Positions 26,716-37,445 of a stretch of DNA of 64,000 bases are shown one piece after another. Origin of the DNA: Verrucomicrobiota bacterium. Its GTDB lineage: Bacteria; Verrucomicrobiota; Verrucomicrobiae; Limisphaerales; UBA11358. The notes below the pieces were generated by a model. That model did no database searches, was not told where the DNA came from, and saw only the letters and a list, made by a program, of their open reading frames with translations. Position 1 is the stretch's first letter. Each line of letters opens with the position of its first letter. The stretch covers positions 1 through 64,000 of the forward strand of contig JACZKP010000089.1 in assembly GCA_014860005.1 (NCBI GenBank). The letters are read 5' to 3'. The translations under genes were made by a program, and so were the position numbers.

Positions 26716-28089
26716 TCACGGCGAGACTCCGGCTGCTGGTGGAGGTTGACGGCGCGCTTGCCGGGCCGCAAGACCGTTGAGCGTCTCACGAGCCAGTTCA
26801 CTGGCCACGTCATCGGCCGGTTGACTCGCGTCCACGATTCGGGCAAACGGCAGTTCACCCGGATATCTTCGGTAGGCCTCACGCTGGCGCGCAGTCTCGG
26901 CGAGCGGCACTTCACGCTTGCGGCTTTGCAGAACTTCCGGCGGCGCGTCCAGCACTAACACACGGTCGGGCTTCGGCAGCAGTCGAAAAAGCGTCCGTGC
27001 GAACCACGGCCACGCAGCCAGCCGGAAACGTCGCGGATCCACGACAAAGTCGTAATGGTATCGGTCAATCAGGATCAGACCGTTCCTGAATTGAACCGGC
27101 AGAAACTGCACGAACGCGCCGACACAGAACTCGATCCAGTGGTAAACCAGAATCAAAAGTGTGATCAGGGCGTTGCGCGGAGGCAAAGCGTGCGGCGCCG
27201 TGGTCGGTGGTCTGGCGGCGCGTCGTTGTCGCAGAAACACCGCCGGCTTCCAATGCACGCGCAGGCTCTTGTTCGGATGGAACGTGCCGCGCAAGGCGTT
27301 GCTGAGCTTTTCCGCAGCGGTGGATTTTCCGCAGCCGTCCGCGCCCACCAGCACCACCATCCAGCCGGGCGGATGCCGCAGACGCCCCGTGAAGCGCCGC
27401 AAATCCTTTACCCAGGACGCGACCGTGGTCATGGGTTCCCGGGTGAGCCGCCGCCAGATCAGTTGCCGACGCAGGGAACGATGAAGCGCGGCAATAGCGC
27501 GCCAGTTCTGTTGGGCCACCGCCGCCGCCAGCTTCCCCGCGAGCGAGGCGCCAAACATCGCGGTCAACTGGGCGGCTGTTTCGAGCGGATGATTTTGAAA
27601 TCCTGCCCGAATGACTGAGTGGTATTTTTCCTTCACCGCGCCTTGATAAATCAGGCGGGTCACGAGACTGTTCACGGCTTCATCCGCCGGATGTGGCACC
27701 GCAAATCCATCCCGTTCGACCCGGCGTTCCAGCAGCGCGCGGGGGTCTTGTAGTTTGAATCCGCGCCAAGCCAGTTCGTGGAAAAGGTCGAACTGGATCT
27801 GCTGGAGCGAATCCGGATGAAAAAAGAACAGCGACACCGGCGAGAATTCGGCGCGGTTGTGCAACCGGTAGCCCACGGATTGAGCCGCCTGAATCAGCGA
27901 TTGTTCCGCGCGGGCCAGTTGCTCGGGAAGCACCAACACGTCAATGTCATTGCCGGTTTCGTGGGGCAAATTCTCATAATTACGCAGCACGAGAAACGCG
28001 ATGCCCTCCGCGCGCCACCGGGCAAAGACGGCCACCACCAAGGCAGTCAGGTCGCGCGGCAGGTCAAAGGACGCGGGAGCGGAATTCAT
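26716..28089 (-). CDS. Nucleotidyltransferase-like plus P-loop kinase fusion protein
   Basis: A 457-residue two-part protein. Residues about 15-220 resemble minimal nucleotidyltransferases (FLVLRNYENLPHETGNDIDV with the Asp pair in NDIDVLVLP). Residues about 240-440 are a thymidylate-kinase-like P-loop domain (Walker A LVGADGCGKST, then a RNGLILIDRYHYDFVVDP lid region). Such fusions are seen in bacterial capsule and exopolysaccharide clusters; the substrate is unknown. The ATG overlaps the previous gene's stop (ATGA). Confidence 0.78.
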   Translation of the reverse strand: MNSAPASFDLPRDLTALVVAVFARWRAEGIAFLVLRNYENLPHETGNDIDVLVLPEQLARAEQSLIQAAQSVGYRLHNRAEFSPVSLFFFHPDSLQQIQFDLFHELAWRGFKLQDPRALLERRVERDGFAVPHPADEAVNSLVTRLIYQGAVKEKYHSVIRAGFQNHPLETAAQLTAMFGASLAGKLAAAVAQQNWRAIAALHRSLRRQLIWRRLTREPMTTVASWVKDLRRFTGRLRHPPGWMVVLVGADGCGKSTAAEKLSNALRGTFHPNKSLRVHWKPAVFLRQRRAARPPTTAPHALPPRNALITLLILVYHWIEFCVGAFVQFLPVQFRNGLILIDRYHYDFVVDPRRFRLAAWPWFARTLFRLLPKPDRVLVLDAPPEVLQSRKREVPLAETARQREAYRRYPGELPFARIVDASQPADDVASELARETLNGLAARQARRQPPPAAGVSP

Positions 28090-28865
28090 GCTTTGAAGCC
28101 GTGTGCGCGTAAGCGCAGCAGGCCGCGCTTCAGTTGATAAACACGATAGAGCAACGCGAGGTGCTTGCGGCCCGGCGGCGGCTTGCGGCCGGCCAGCCCC
28201 AGATGTTCCTGTTGCACGCGCAAGCGTTCCTCCCGCCGGCGCTGAAGTTGTACGCTGCTGGTGTTGGTTTCGTGCCACCGAAACGCGGCGAGTGCCTCTG
28301 GCAGATACGCGAAGCGATACCCCAGCCGGCTCAAGCGCACGTAGTAATCAAAATCCATGCAGACTTTGTAAGTAACCTCCAGCAGGTGGCCCGCGTTGAT
28401 GAGCCGGCGGTTAATGAAGGTGGAAGTGGACGGAATGTAACAGCCATAGAACAAGAGGATGCTGAAGTCGAACCGATGTTCGCGTTTGCGGCGCAGCGTG
28501 CGTTTCTGTTCATCCACAAACAAACAATCGCCGTAAATCACATCGGCCTCCGGGTGACGGGCCGCGAAGGCTGCGACCTTTTCCAGCGCGTTGGGCAGCA
28601 GATAATCATCAGTGTTGAGCCACATCACCCAGTCGCCGGTGGCCTTGAGAAACCCCCGGTTTATCCCGTCGCTCATGCCCTCGTCCTTCTCGGAAACCCA
28701 GTTCAGGTGCGGATGTTCCTTGAGAATGTCGAGCGTTTCGTCCGTCGAGCCGGCGTCCTGCACGAGGTGTTCCCATGCCACGCCAGTCTGCGCCTTCACA
28801 CTTTCGATGCAGTCGCGGATGAAGCGGCCTTGGTTGAAGCTGGGGGTGACGATTGAGAACTTCAT
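28086..28865 (-). CDS. Glycosyltransferase family 2
   Basis: A 259-residue GT-A inverting glycosyltransferase: FSIVTPSFNQGRFIRDCIES at the N-terminus, the donor-binding QDAGSTDETLDIL, the DXD-type VMWLNTDDYLLP, then CMDFDYYVRLSRLG. No membrane segment is seen, so it should act on a membrane-linked acceptor from the cytosol. It is coupled by ATGA overlaps to nadE upstream and the kinase fusion downstream. Confidence 0.88.
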   Translation of the reverse strand: MKFSIVTPSFNQGRFIRDCIESVKAQTGVAWEHLVQDAGSTDETLDILKEHPHLNWVSEKDEGMSDGINRGFLKATGDWVMWLNTDDYLLPNALEKVAAFAARHPEADVIYGDCLFVDEQKRTLRRKREHRFDFSILLFYGCYIPSTSTFINRRLINAGHLLEVTYKVCMDFDYYVRLSRLGYRFAYLPEALAAFRWHETNTSSVQLQRRREERLRVQQEHLGLAGRKPPPGRKHLALLYRVYQLKRGLLRLRAHGFKA

Positions 28866-30511
28866 CGTTGCGGCCGGAAACGTTGCGCGATGGGAATCCG
28901 CCGGCCCATCCCAAAGGCGCGCGGTGACACTTTCAAGCCGGGCGCGGCCTGCCGGCGTTTGTATTCGCTGAACGTTACTTTGTTGATCACGTCGTTGACC
29001 ATCGCGGCGTCGAATCCGCGCGCGATGATCTCCGCCTTGCTCAAGTTGCGCACCACATAAGCATCCAGGATGACATCCAACGTTTCGTAAGGCGGCAACG
29101 AGTCCTGGTCGGTCTGGTTGGGGCGAAGTTCCGCGCTGGGGGGTTTGGTGATGGACGATTCGGGAATGACGACTCGCTCGCGATTCACCCAGCGGGCGAG
29201 ACGATACACCTCCGTTTTGAACACGTCGGCAATCACCGCCAGCGCCCCGCACATGTCGCCATAAAGCGTGCAATAGCCGACGGCCACCTCGGACTTGTTG
29301 CCGGTGGTGAGCACGAGTGCGCCGAACTTGTTCGAAAGCGCCATCAGCGTGACGCCGCGCAGGCGGGACTGGAGATTTTCCTCGGCCTCGTTTGGTTTGG
29401 TCCCGGCGAACACACCGGCCAGTTGTTGTTCCATCGCTTGAAACGCCGGCTCGACCGGCAGGACTTCGTAACGAATGCCGAGGCTTTTTGACAGCGCCTC
29501 CGCGTCAGCCAAACTGCCCGCGCTCGAGTAACGCGCCGGCATAGAGACGCCCAGAACTTTATCCGCGCCCAGCGCATCCGCCGCCAGCACAGCGGTCAGC
29601 GCGGAATCAATGCCGCCAGACAAGCCAACAATTACGGATTTGAAACCGCACTTCTGCACGTAATCACGAATACCCAGTGAAAGCGCGCGGAAAAGTTGTT
29701 CTTCGGGCGACAACTGTGGCGGCTCAACGGTCGGCGTGTCACTTTCCACGTCGGCGACAAACACGTCTTCCGCAAATGATTTACCGGCGGCGATGGGTTC
29801 GCCGCGGCGGTTGAACGCGACGCTGTTGCCATCAAAGATCAATTCATCGTTCGCGCCGACGAGATTGGCCATCACCAGCGGCACACGTTCGTCGCGCGCC
29901 ACGCGCTGGAGCATGGCCTGGCGGGTTTGGTCCTTGCCCAGACACCAGGGTGAGGCGGAAAGATTCAGAATGATCTCCGCGCCCTGGGCGATGAGTTCCT
30001 TCACTGGATCGCGGCGATACCGGCGCTCGGGCCAGAAATCTTCGTCGTTCCAGATGTCCTCGCAGATCGTGATGCCGAACTTGCGCCCGTTGAAGTTGAA
30101 GGGCTTTACGCCGTCAGCCCCCGCCGGCTCGAAATAACGGTCTTCATCAAAGACATCGTAGGTGGGCAGGAGAGATTTGTCTTGCCGCCAAACAATTTCC
30201 CCCTTTTGCAGCACGGCGGCAGCGTTGTGGAGTGAACGTCCCGGGCGGGCAACATTCGTGTCCACGAAGCCCACGGCCAGCGGAACCGTCCCGATGTTCC
30301 TCGCCGTGTCGGCCAGCGTGTCCAGATTGGCCGTGATGAAATCTGCGCGCAGTAACAGGTCGCGGGGCGGGTAGCCGCAGAGAAACAGTTCCGGCGCGAT
30401 GACAAATTCCGCGCCCAGACCGCAGGCTTGTTCGTAACCGGCCAGCAGCTTGCGCCGGTTGGCGTCGAAATCACCAATCGTCGAGTTAAGCTGCAGGACG
30501 CCAAATTTCAC
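28862..30511 (-). CDS. nadE: Glutamine-dependent NAD+ synthetase
   Basis: A 549-residue two-domain enzyme that amidates nicotinic acid adenine dinucleotide with glutamine as ammonia donor. The N-terminal nitrilase-type glutaminase has the Glu-Lys-Cys triad in FVIAPELF, RQDKSLLPTYDVFDE and GITICEDIW. The C-terminal synthetase has the PP-loop VGLSGGIDSAL and the LVLTTGNKSEVAVGYCTLYG block. It is normal length for the long glutamine-using form. Its position in the middle of a polysaccharide operon with 4-bp overlap to a glycosyltransferase is unusual. Confidence 0.93.
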   Translation of the reverse strand: MKFGVLQLNSTIGDFDANRRKLLAGYEQACGLGAEFVIAPELFLCGYPPRDLLLRADFITANLDTLADTARNIGTVPLAVGFVDTNVARPGRSLHNAAAVLQKGEIVWRQDKSLLPTYDVFDEDRYFEPAGADGVKPFNFNGRKFGITICEDIWNDEDFWPERRYRRDPVKELIAQGAEIILNLSASPWCLGKDQTRQAMLQRVARDERVPLVMANLVGANDELIFDGNSVAFNRRGEPIAAGKSFAEDVFVADVESDTPTVEPPQLSPEEQLFRALSLGIRDYVQKCGFKSVIVGLSGGIDSALTAVLAADALGADKVLGVSMPARYSSAGSLADAEALSKSLGIRYEVLPVEPAFQAMEQQLAGVFAGTKPNEAEENLQSRLRGVTLMALSNKFGALVLTTGNKSEVAVGYCTLYGDMCGALAVIADVFKTEVYRLARWVNRERVVIPESSITKPPSAELRPNQTDQDSLPPYETLDVILDAYVVRNLSKAEIIARGFDAAMVNDVINKVTFSEYKRRQAAPGLKVSPRAFGMGRRIPIAQRFRPQR

Positions 30512-30565
30512 CCGGCCAGAGTAATCACGGAAGGTTGGCGTGCAATGAATTTGAGGAAGGCGGCT

Positions 30566-31897
30566 TCAGCGAGTCGCCAAGGCGGGAACGCCGGAAGGCG
30601 TGGCGGGTGAAATCTCGACCTCGCGAATCGCAGCCGCCAGTTTGGCCAGATGCTGCTCGATGGTAAAATGCCTAAGAAAATGATCTCGCAAAGCGATGGA
30701 CTGCTCCGCCGCCAACATCTGCAGGATGGCTTCCGCGATTCGCGGCGGGTTCTTTGGTGGAATCAAACCGGCATAGTCTTTGGCGAGGAGCTCAGGAATC
30801 GAGCGCCAATGACTCGTGATGACAGGCATGCCAAACGCCATGCTTTCGATAACGACCAACCCAAAGCTTTCCGCATAGTAATAGGTGGGGAAGCAGAAGC
30901 AGTCGCTCTCGGCAAATGCCTGCCATTTCTTCTGACCGCTGACGAAGCCGATGTAGTTCACACAGCTCCGGCGCGCAGCCGGGGTTGAACCGCGCGCGGC
31001 AAACGCAATTTGCAGGTCAGGTTGCAGAATACGCTTATTGAATTCTTCCTGCTCCTTGGGAACCACGAATTCACCCGCAACTGTGAGCTGCACCCGGAGA
31101 GGTGAGTCCGCGGCCGCGAGCCGGGCATTGGCCAGGCTGACGCCTTCGATGGCATCGAAAAGCCCTTTCTCGCGTGTGCAATGCGCGAGGAAAAGCATCC
31201 GAAAAACTTCCGGATCGCCGCCGGTGTTCTGGTAATCGTTCGCCGCAAGCGGGTTGCCGGCCAGCAACCGTTTGCGCGCCGCAAAACGCGAGCGGCGGCG
31301 TGGCAGAACCGTCTTCTCAAAATCCGGGCACGGATCCGGGATGCCATTGCCGACAGTCCGAATATGACGGGCGAAGAGCTTTTCCGCGTCCGGGCGATTG
31401 TAGTTGGACAGCACAATGCTCAAGGCGGCCTGCCGGAGAAAATTGAAGGTGACCGCCCGCGTGCGGATCTGCACCGCAGTTTCGAGCCACTTGGCAAGAC
31501 CCGCTGCGTGCCAGTGAAATATGACGTGCTTGAAGAATGGCCGGCAAAGGAACATGACCAGCCAGTCCCGGTACAGCGCCGAGCGTTTGCCCGGGGCGGG
31601 GATGTAATAGAACGTGGCAACCCCGTAGCGGAATCGGCACCAGATGGCCTGGAGACAATACAACAGCAGCAGGAACAGCTTGGTGCCGTGAAACTCGCCG
31701 ATATCCTCGAGCGTGCGTGAGAGCCGCACATTGACGTGGTAGCACTCAATGCCGTGAAGGTCGCCGGCCGCATTCCGGGGCACGGGGCGGTGGTTGCCCG
31801 TCCGATGATCGCCGCCGAATCCGGTCAACATGAGTTGTGTCATGTAACTCTGCCCGTGGTGCGGGGGAGGCGTGTGGGCGAAAACGAGTAGTTTCAT
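30566..31897 (-). CDS. Glycosyltransferase (GT4-like)
   Basis: A 443-residue GT-B enzyme. The opening MKLLVFAHTPPPHHGQSYMT is typical of the acceptor domain of this group. The C-terminal half has FLAHCTREKGLFDAIEGV and the donor block CFPTYYYAESFGLVVIESMA with the two glutamates, then SHWRSIPELL. It begins the leftward polysaccharide operon. The frame extends 75 codons upstream of the ATG at 31897, but without conserved sequence. Confidence 0.83.
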   Translation of the reverse strand: MKLLVFAHTPPPHHGQSYMTQLMLTGFGGDHRTGNHRPVPRNAAGDLHGIECYHVNVRLSRTLEDIGEFHGTKLFLLLLYCLQAIWCRFRYGVATFYYIPAPGKRSALYRDWLVMFLCRPFFKHVIFHWHAAGLAKWLETAVQIRTRAVTFNFLRQAALSIVLSNYNRPDAEKLFARHIRTVGNGIPDPCPDFEKTVLPRRRSRFAARKRLLAGNPLAANDYQNTGGDPEVFRMLFLAHCTREKGLFDAIEGVSLANARLAAADSPLRVQLTVAGEFVVPKEQEEFNKRILQPDLQIAFAARGSTPAARRSCVNYIGFVSGQKKWQAFAESDCFCFPTYYYAESFGLVVIESMAFGMPVITSHWRSIPELLAKDYAGLIPPKNPPRIAEAILQMLAAEQSIALRDHFLRHFTIEQHLAKLAAAIREVEISPATPSGVPALATR

Positions 31898-32114
31898 GCG
31901 CCAAAATAAGCTGGCCGGCTTGGGCCGAGGACAACAACGCGAACGATCATTACGCCGGCAACGTAAGCGCATCCGCCCGCGGGGGAGAAGTTTTTTCTTG
32001 AAGGCGGCGGTGGCGTGACAACACTCACGCGGAGCGTTTGCCTGCGGCGCCTGACGTGATTCCCACAGGCAAGAGAGCGGTCCATTCACAGTTTGCTTTG
32101 CTGACACCGCATAC

Positions 32115-32885
32115 ATGAACAAGCCTCACGTGCTGAATGCACCCTTGCTGGCCACGGATTATGACCAATTGGCGTGGCAATGTCTCGATTGGGCGCGGCA
32201 ACCGCGTCCCGTGGCGGTGGAGTTTGCCAACACGCAGATCGTGACGCTCATCCGGCATGAGCCCGCGTTTCGCGAGTTGATGCGCGGTTATGATCACTTG
32301 ATCCCGGACGGGATGCCGCTCGTGTGGTGTTTGAATCGCGCAGGCGCTGCCCTGCGGGACCGCGTCTATGGGCCCACGTTCATGCGGCGCTTTCTGGAAG
32401 CCGCGCCGGAGGGAACCACGCATTACCTGCTGGGGGGATCCGAGGCGTGCGGCCAAGAGTTGCGCAGGGTGTTTCGCCAACGTAACTCGCGCCTGGATTT
32501 CGTTGGCGGCTTCCACGGAAAGTGCAGCGCGGAGGGTGTGCTGACGGGCGAAGCGGAAAACCAAGTCGTGGAAGAAATCAACCGGCTTTCACCGGATTTC
32601 ATCTGGGTTGGGTTTGGCACGCCCAAGCAGCAGGCGTGGACGCGGCGGCATAAACATCTGCTTCACCGTGGCGTGGTGCTGACGGTGGGCTTTGCTTTTG
32701 ACGCGAATGCCGGACTCAAACCCGACGCACCGGCCTGGATGCAGAGGTTTGGTTTGACCTGGCTTTCCCGATTGGCTTCGGAGCCAAGGCGGCTGGGGCC
32801 ACGCTATCTGAAATGGAATTCCCTGTTTCTATTTTATCTGTGCTACGACGGTTTGCGTGGCCGGGCTTGGGGACGAATGGAGTGA
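32115..32885 (+). CDS. WecG/TagA/CpsF-family glycosyltransferase
   Basis: A 256-residue GT26-type enzyme that adds a second sugar, such as N-acetylmannosamine (an acid in WecG), to an undecaprenyl-linked sugar. Conserved features: FANTQIVTLIRH, LIPDGMPLVW, GPTFMRRFLE, HYLLGGSE and the signature PDFIWVGFGTPKQQAW. It is transcribed divergently from the leftward operon and is the first of a rightward run with the exosortase. Confidence 0.88.
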   Translation: MNKPHVLNAPLLATDYDQLAWQCLDWARQPRPVAVEFANTQIVTLIRHEPAFRELMRGYDHLIPDGMPLVWCLNRAGAALRDRVYGPTFMRRFLEAAPEGTTHYLLGGSEACGQELRRVFRQRNSRLDFVGGFHGKCSAEGVLTGEAENQVVEEINRLSPDFIWVGFGTPKQQAWTRRHKHLLHRGVVLTVGFAFDANAGLKPDAPAWMQRFGLTWLSRLASEPRRLGPRYLKWNSLFLFYLCYDGLRGRAWGRME

Positions 32886-33034
32886 GGGAATGGCTGGCGA
32901 TGACCAAATGCGGGCAAGGCTCATCCGCCCGGCCTGTCATTGCGATGGCCCGCTGTGAACGTACCTCCGGGGAATTTGCCGGCGAATTTGATTGAGCAAA
33001 AAGCGCCGTTCCGGTATCCATTACCCTGAATCAA

Positions 33035-34033
33035 ATGCAGGCAGACATGGAAAACCAAAAGACATCAAATACTGGTGGTGTGCTCGCTGAATTCCAGGAC
33101 TGCTGGCGGCAACTGCCGGACAAGGGATTGTTTTTCACATTGCTGGTGGCATGGCTGGCTTTGTTTCAGTTCTTGGGCAATGCGACGTTCGGCTACATCA
33201 ACACCCCCTCGCTGTTCAGTTGGATGTACCAGGCCTACAACGAAATCCATCCCGCCGCGGACGATGCACACGGTAATTTAATCCCGTTCCTCGTGCTCGG
33301 TTTGTTCTGGTGGAAACGCAAAGAATTGCTGGCGCAGCCATTACGGTTCTGGTGGCCCGGGCTGGTGCTCGTGGTTGGCGCGCTCGCGTTGCACCTGGTT
33401 GGCTATCTGGTACAGCAGCCGCGATTGTCCATCATCGCCTTGTTTGGCGGCATCTACGGCCTGATGGGCCTGACGTGGGGGCCGCGCTGGCTACGGGCCA
33501 GTTTCTTTCCCTTTTTCCTGTTTGCGTTCATGGTGCCACTGGGGTCATTGAGCGAGGCGGTTACGTTTCCGCTGCGGCTGATGGTAACAACCATCGTGCA
33601 GCATATTGCGACGGATCTGCTGGGCATGAGCGTGATCCGATCCGGCACGCAGTTGTTCGACGGCTTGGGCACTTATCAATACGACGTGGCCGCCGCGTGC
33701 AGCGGCATCCGGAGTCTCGTGGCCATTATTCTGCTGGCGACGGCCTACGGTTTCGTGATGTTCAAATCGCCTTGGCACCGGCTGCTCATCATCGGTTCGG
33801 CTTTTCCGCTGGCAGTGATTGGCAACACGCTACGGCTGATGTTGGTTGTGCTGGCCGGCGAGTTTTTCGGACAGGAAGCAGGCTCCTATGTCCATGACAA
33901 TACGTGGTTCAGCCTGCTGCCCTACGTGCCCGCGATTCTTGGGTTGATACTGTTGGGCCGTTGGCTCGAAAGGCGGACGGCCACGAGTCCGCCAGCGGCG
34001 GGCAGCGCCCTGCAACATCCCTCAACCGTATGA
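33035..34033 (+). CDS. Exosortase (transpeptidase-like membrane protein)
   Basis: A 332-residue integral membrane protein with about 8 helices. The catalytic Cys and Arg of the exosortase/archaeosortase family are in AAACSGIRSLVAIILLATAY and GNTLRLMLVV, followed by the conserved His in YVHDNTWF. Exosortases process proteins with a C-terminal PEP-CTERM-like sorting signal and attach them to the surface, usually next to exopolysaccharide genes. No protein in this window shows such a signal. ATG 33035 or 33047. Its stop overlaps the next start. Confidence 0.88.
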   Translation: MQADMENQKTSNTGGVLAEFQDCWRQLPDKGLFFTLLVAWLALFQFLGNATFGYINTPSLFSWMYQAYNEIHPAADDAHGNLIPFLVLGLFWWKRKELLAQPLRFWWPGLVLVVGALALHLVGYLVQQPRLSIIALFGGIYGLMGLTWGPRWLRASFFPFFLFAFMVPLGSLSEAVTFPLRLMVTTIVQHIATDLLGMSVIRSGTQLFDGLGTYQYDVAAACSGIRSLVAIILLATAYGFVMFKSPWHRLLIIGSAFPLAVIGNTLRLMLVVLAGEFFGQEAGSYVHDNTWFSLLPYVPAILGLILLGRWLERRTATSPPAAGSALQHPSTV

Positions 34034-34770
34034 ACAAACAAAAATGGATTTTAGCCGTAGTGACCCTGCTGCTGATCGGCGGTGCGTCCGCGCTGCTTGG
34101 TAAGTTCAAAAGCACTCAGAAGCTCGGCGAACCCGGGGTGAGAATTGACCCGCTCACCACCAACCGCAGTCAGGTGGTCCTGCTCCCCGAACGGGTCCTG
34201 GACTATGAATCCGAGTTGGTGGATCAACAGGACATCGTGCTGAACACTTTACCGCGCGACACCAGTTTCGGGAGTCGCCGTTACCAGGCCCCGGACGATT
34301 TCTGGGTGCAGTCAACCGTAGTTTTGATGAAGGGTGACCGGACGAGCCTGCACAAACCGCAGTTCTGCCTGGAGGGGGCGGGCTGGACTATTGATGCAAA
34401 CGCGTCCAGTGAGGATAAAGTGCGGATCGAGCAGCCGGTGGAATACGATCTGCCGGTGATGAAGCTGCTGGTGACGAAGCAAATCCAGCACAACGGCCAG
34501 ACGGTCACCCTGCGGGGCGTTTACGTGTACTGGTTTGTGGCCGAGGACGCTTACACGGCGCAACACTGGCAACGCATGTGGTGGATGGCCAAGGAACTCA
34601 TTCAAACCGGCGTGCTCCAGCGCTGGGCTTACGTCACTTACTTCGCGGTCTGCCTGCCAGGCCAGGAGGAAGCCACCTTCGAGCGTCTTAAGAAACTGAT
34701 CGCGGCCTCGGTGCCGGAGATTCAACTGGTTCCGAAATCCGCGGATCGCGTTGCCGCCACCCAACCGTAG
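34030..34770 (+). CDS. EpsI-family exosortase-associated protein
   Basis: A 246-residue protein with an N-terminal membrane anchor (ILAVVTLLLIGGASALLG) and a periplasmic domain with the EpsI core: VLMKGDRTSLHKPQFCLEGA, then GW. EpsI domains are found beside or fused to exosortases and are needed for exopolysaccharide or surface anchoring, though the biochemistry is unclear. ATGA overlap with the exosortase gene indicates coupling. The frame extends upstream only inside the exosortase gene. Confidence 0.85.
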   Translation: MNKQKWILAVVTLLLIGGASALLGKFKSTQKLGEPGVRIDPLTTNRSQVVLLPERVLDYESELVDQQDIVLNTLPRDTSFGSRRYQAPDDFWVQSTVVLMKGDRTSLHKPQFCLEGAGWTIDANASSEDKVRIEQPVEYDLPVMKLLVTKQIQHNGQTVTLRGVYVYWFVAEDAYTAQHWQRMWWMAKELIQTGVLQRWAYVTYFAVCLPGQEEATFERLKKLIAASVPEIQLVPKSADRVAATQP

Positions 34771-34881
34771 CGTGGGATCCGTAATTCACCCGGGCAACTT
34801 GCGCCGCACCAAGGTTGCATGAACCTTCACGATTTGTTACAAGCCTCCTTTGGTCCGTGCGGCTGAAGTGGAGATTAAGTC

Positions 34882-36273
34882 ATGCTACAACGCGATCGTC
34901 AGATGCGAGTGCAAGTCCATCAATGGATGGATGCGTTGTTGTTTGTGCTGGGCTTCTGGCTGGCCTACGAGTTGCGCGCCAGTCAGCAGATCATCGAATG
35001 GCTGAAACTGACCGCGCCCAGTCCGTTTGAGACCTTTCTCTGGCTGTATGTCATCCTGATTCCCGCCGCGCTGTTCGTGCTGGAATCACAAGGCTTTTAC
35101 AACCGGCCCATGTTATGCACGCGCCGGGCGATCGCCTGGCCGCTGTTCCGGGGTTGCGGGATCATCACCGGGGCGCTGGTACTGACGGCGTATTTCTTTG
35201 AACTGACGGTGGCGCGCGGGGTGATCATTTCGTTCGGAATCATCAGCTTCGTCCTGATTTACCTCAAAGAGGAAGCCTTGCTGCGGTTTTACCGCAGCCA
35301 ACTGGCGCAGGCGCAGTACCGGCGGCGCTTCGTCCTGGTGGGCGCGGGTGAGGACACGGCCCGGCTGCGTGAGGAGTTAAGAGTCCGCCCGGACGCTTCC
35401 ATGGAGATCGTCGCCGAACTCGAGTTGAATAAAGCCACCCTCGAACAACTGCTGCGACTGCTGCACGAACGCTCCATCAACGGTGTGATCCTGAGCGCGC
35501 GGCACGCTTATTTCGAGCAGGCGGAAATAATCATCAAAGCCTGCGAACTTGAGGGCGTGGAAGCCTGGGTGGTGGCCGACTTTTTCAGCACCCAGATTTC
35601 CCGGGCCAGCCTTGATGTGTTCTATGGCCGGCCGGTGATGGTCTTCCGTTCGGCTCCGGAGTATTCCTGGCAGAGCGTGCTCAAGCTGGGCTTGGATTTC
35701 TTCGGCGCCTTGATCATGGTGCTCATTCTGTCGCCCCTGTTTGCCATCGTGGCCCTGGTGATCAAACTGACTTCCCCCGGGCCGATCCTGTTCCGGCAAC
35801 ACCGTTCGGGACTGAATGGCGCGCCGTTCACCATCTACAAGTTTCGCACGATGGTCACCAACGCCGAGCAACTCAAGCACGAGCTGGAGGCCATGAACGA
35901 GATGCGCGGCCCGGTGTTCAAAGTCACCAAGGACCCCCGCATCACGCCCATCGGCAAATTCCTGCGCCGCCACAGCATTGACGAGCTGCCACAACTCTTC
36001 AATGTCCTGCGCGGCGAGATGAGCCTGGTCGGTCCGCGCCCGCTCCCGGTGGACGAAGTCAAACGCTTCAATGACCTCGCCCATCGCCGCCGCCTCAGCG
36101 TCAAGCCGGGGCTCACCTGCCTGTGGCAGGTCAGCGGCCGCAGCCAGATCGTCGAATTCAAGGACTGGGTGCGGCTCGACCTCGAATACATTGACAACTG
36201 GTCGCTCTGGCTCGACTTGAAAATCCTTTGCCGCACCATCCCCGTCGTGTTCACCGGAACGGGCGCAAAATGA
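34882..36273 (+). CDS. Polyprenyl-phosphate sugar transferase (initiating enzyme)
   Basis: A 463-residue enzyme of the WcaJ/PglC superfamily that loads the first sugar phosphate onto undecaprenyl phosphate. Four N-terminal membrane helices (to residue about 135), a CoA-binding-like middle domain ([17 protein letters not shown]), then a re-entrant helix and the catalytic domain: [46 protein letters not shown] and [19 protein letters not shown] ribosome site precedes the ATG. It probably starts the polysaccharide whose later steps are encoded on both sides. Confidence 0.92.
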   Translation: MLQRDRQMRVQVHQWMDALLFVLGFWLAYELRASQQIIEWLKLTAPSPFETFLWLYVILIPAALFVLESQGFYNRPMLCTRRAIAWPLFRGCGIITGALVLTAYFFELTVARGVIISFGIISFVLIYLKEEALLRFYRSQLAQAQYRRRFVLVGAGEDTARLREELRVRPDASMEIVAELELNKATLEQLLRLLHERSINGVILSARHAYFEQAEIIIKACELEGVEAWVVADFFSTQISRASLDVFYGRPVMVFRSAPEYSWQSVLKLGLDFFGALIMVLILSPLFAIVALVIKLTSPGPILFRQHRSGLNGAPFTIYKFRTMVTNAEQLKHELEAMNEMRGPVFKVTKDPRITPIGKFLRRHSIDELPQLFNVLRGEMSLVGPRPLPVDEVKRFNDLAHRRRLSVKPGLTCLWQVSGRSQIVEFKDWVRLDLEYIDNWSLWLDLKILCRTIPVVFTGTGAK

Positions 36274-36295
36274 CTCTCCCTGCAACTTCGCCAAC

Positions 36296-37240
<945 letters not shown>

Positions 37241-37445
37241 ACCCCCGGGGGGGGCATGCCTTCATTCGAGGGGAGCTGTAGCAAAACCTCCAGTTCATCA
37301 GGGGAATTTCCTCAGGACCGATAAACTAATCCGTTCGTGCCCGGGGTGCGAAAATTATTCAGGGCGAAAACGCCTTGAACGCGAGCGCGATTAGCTGGTA
37401 TAAAGCTGGCTGGAAATGCGCACATGGGTGCGGTATCCTTCGCCT

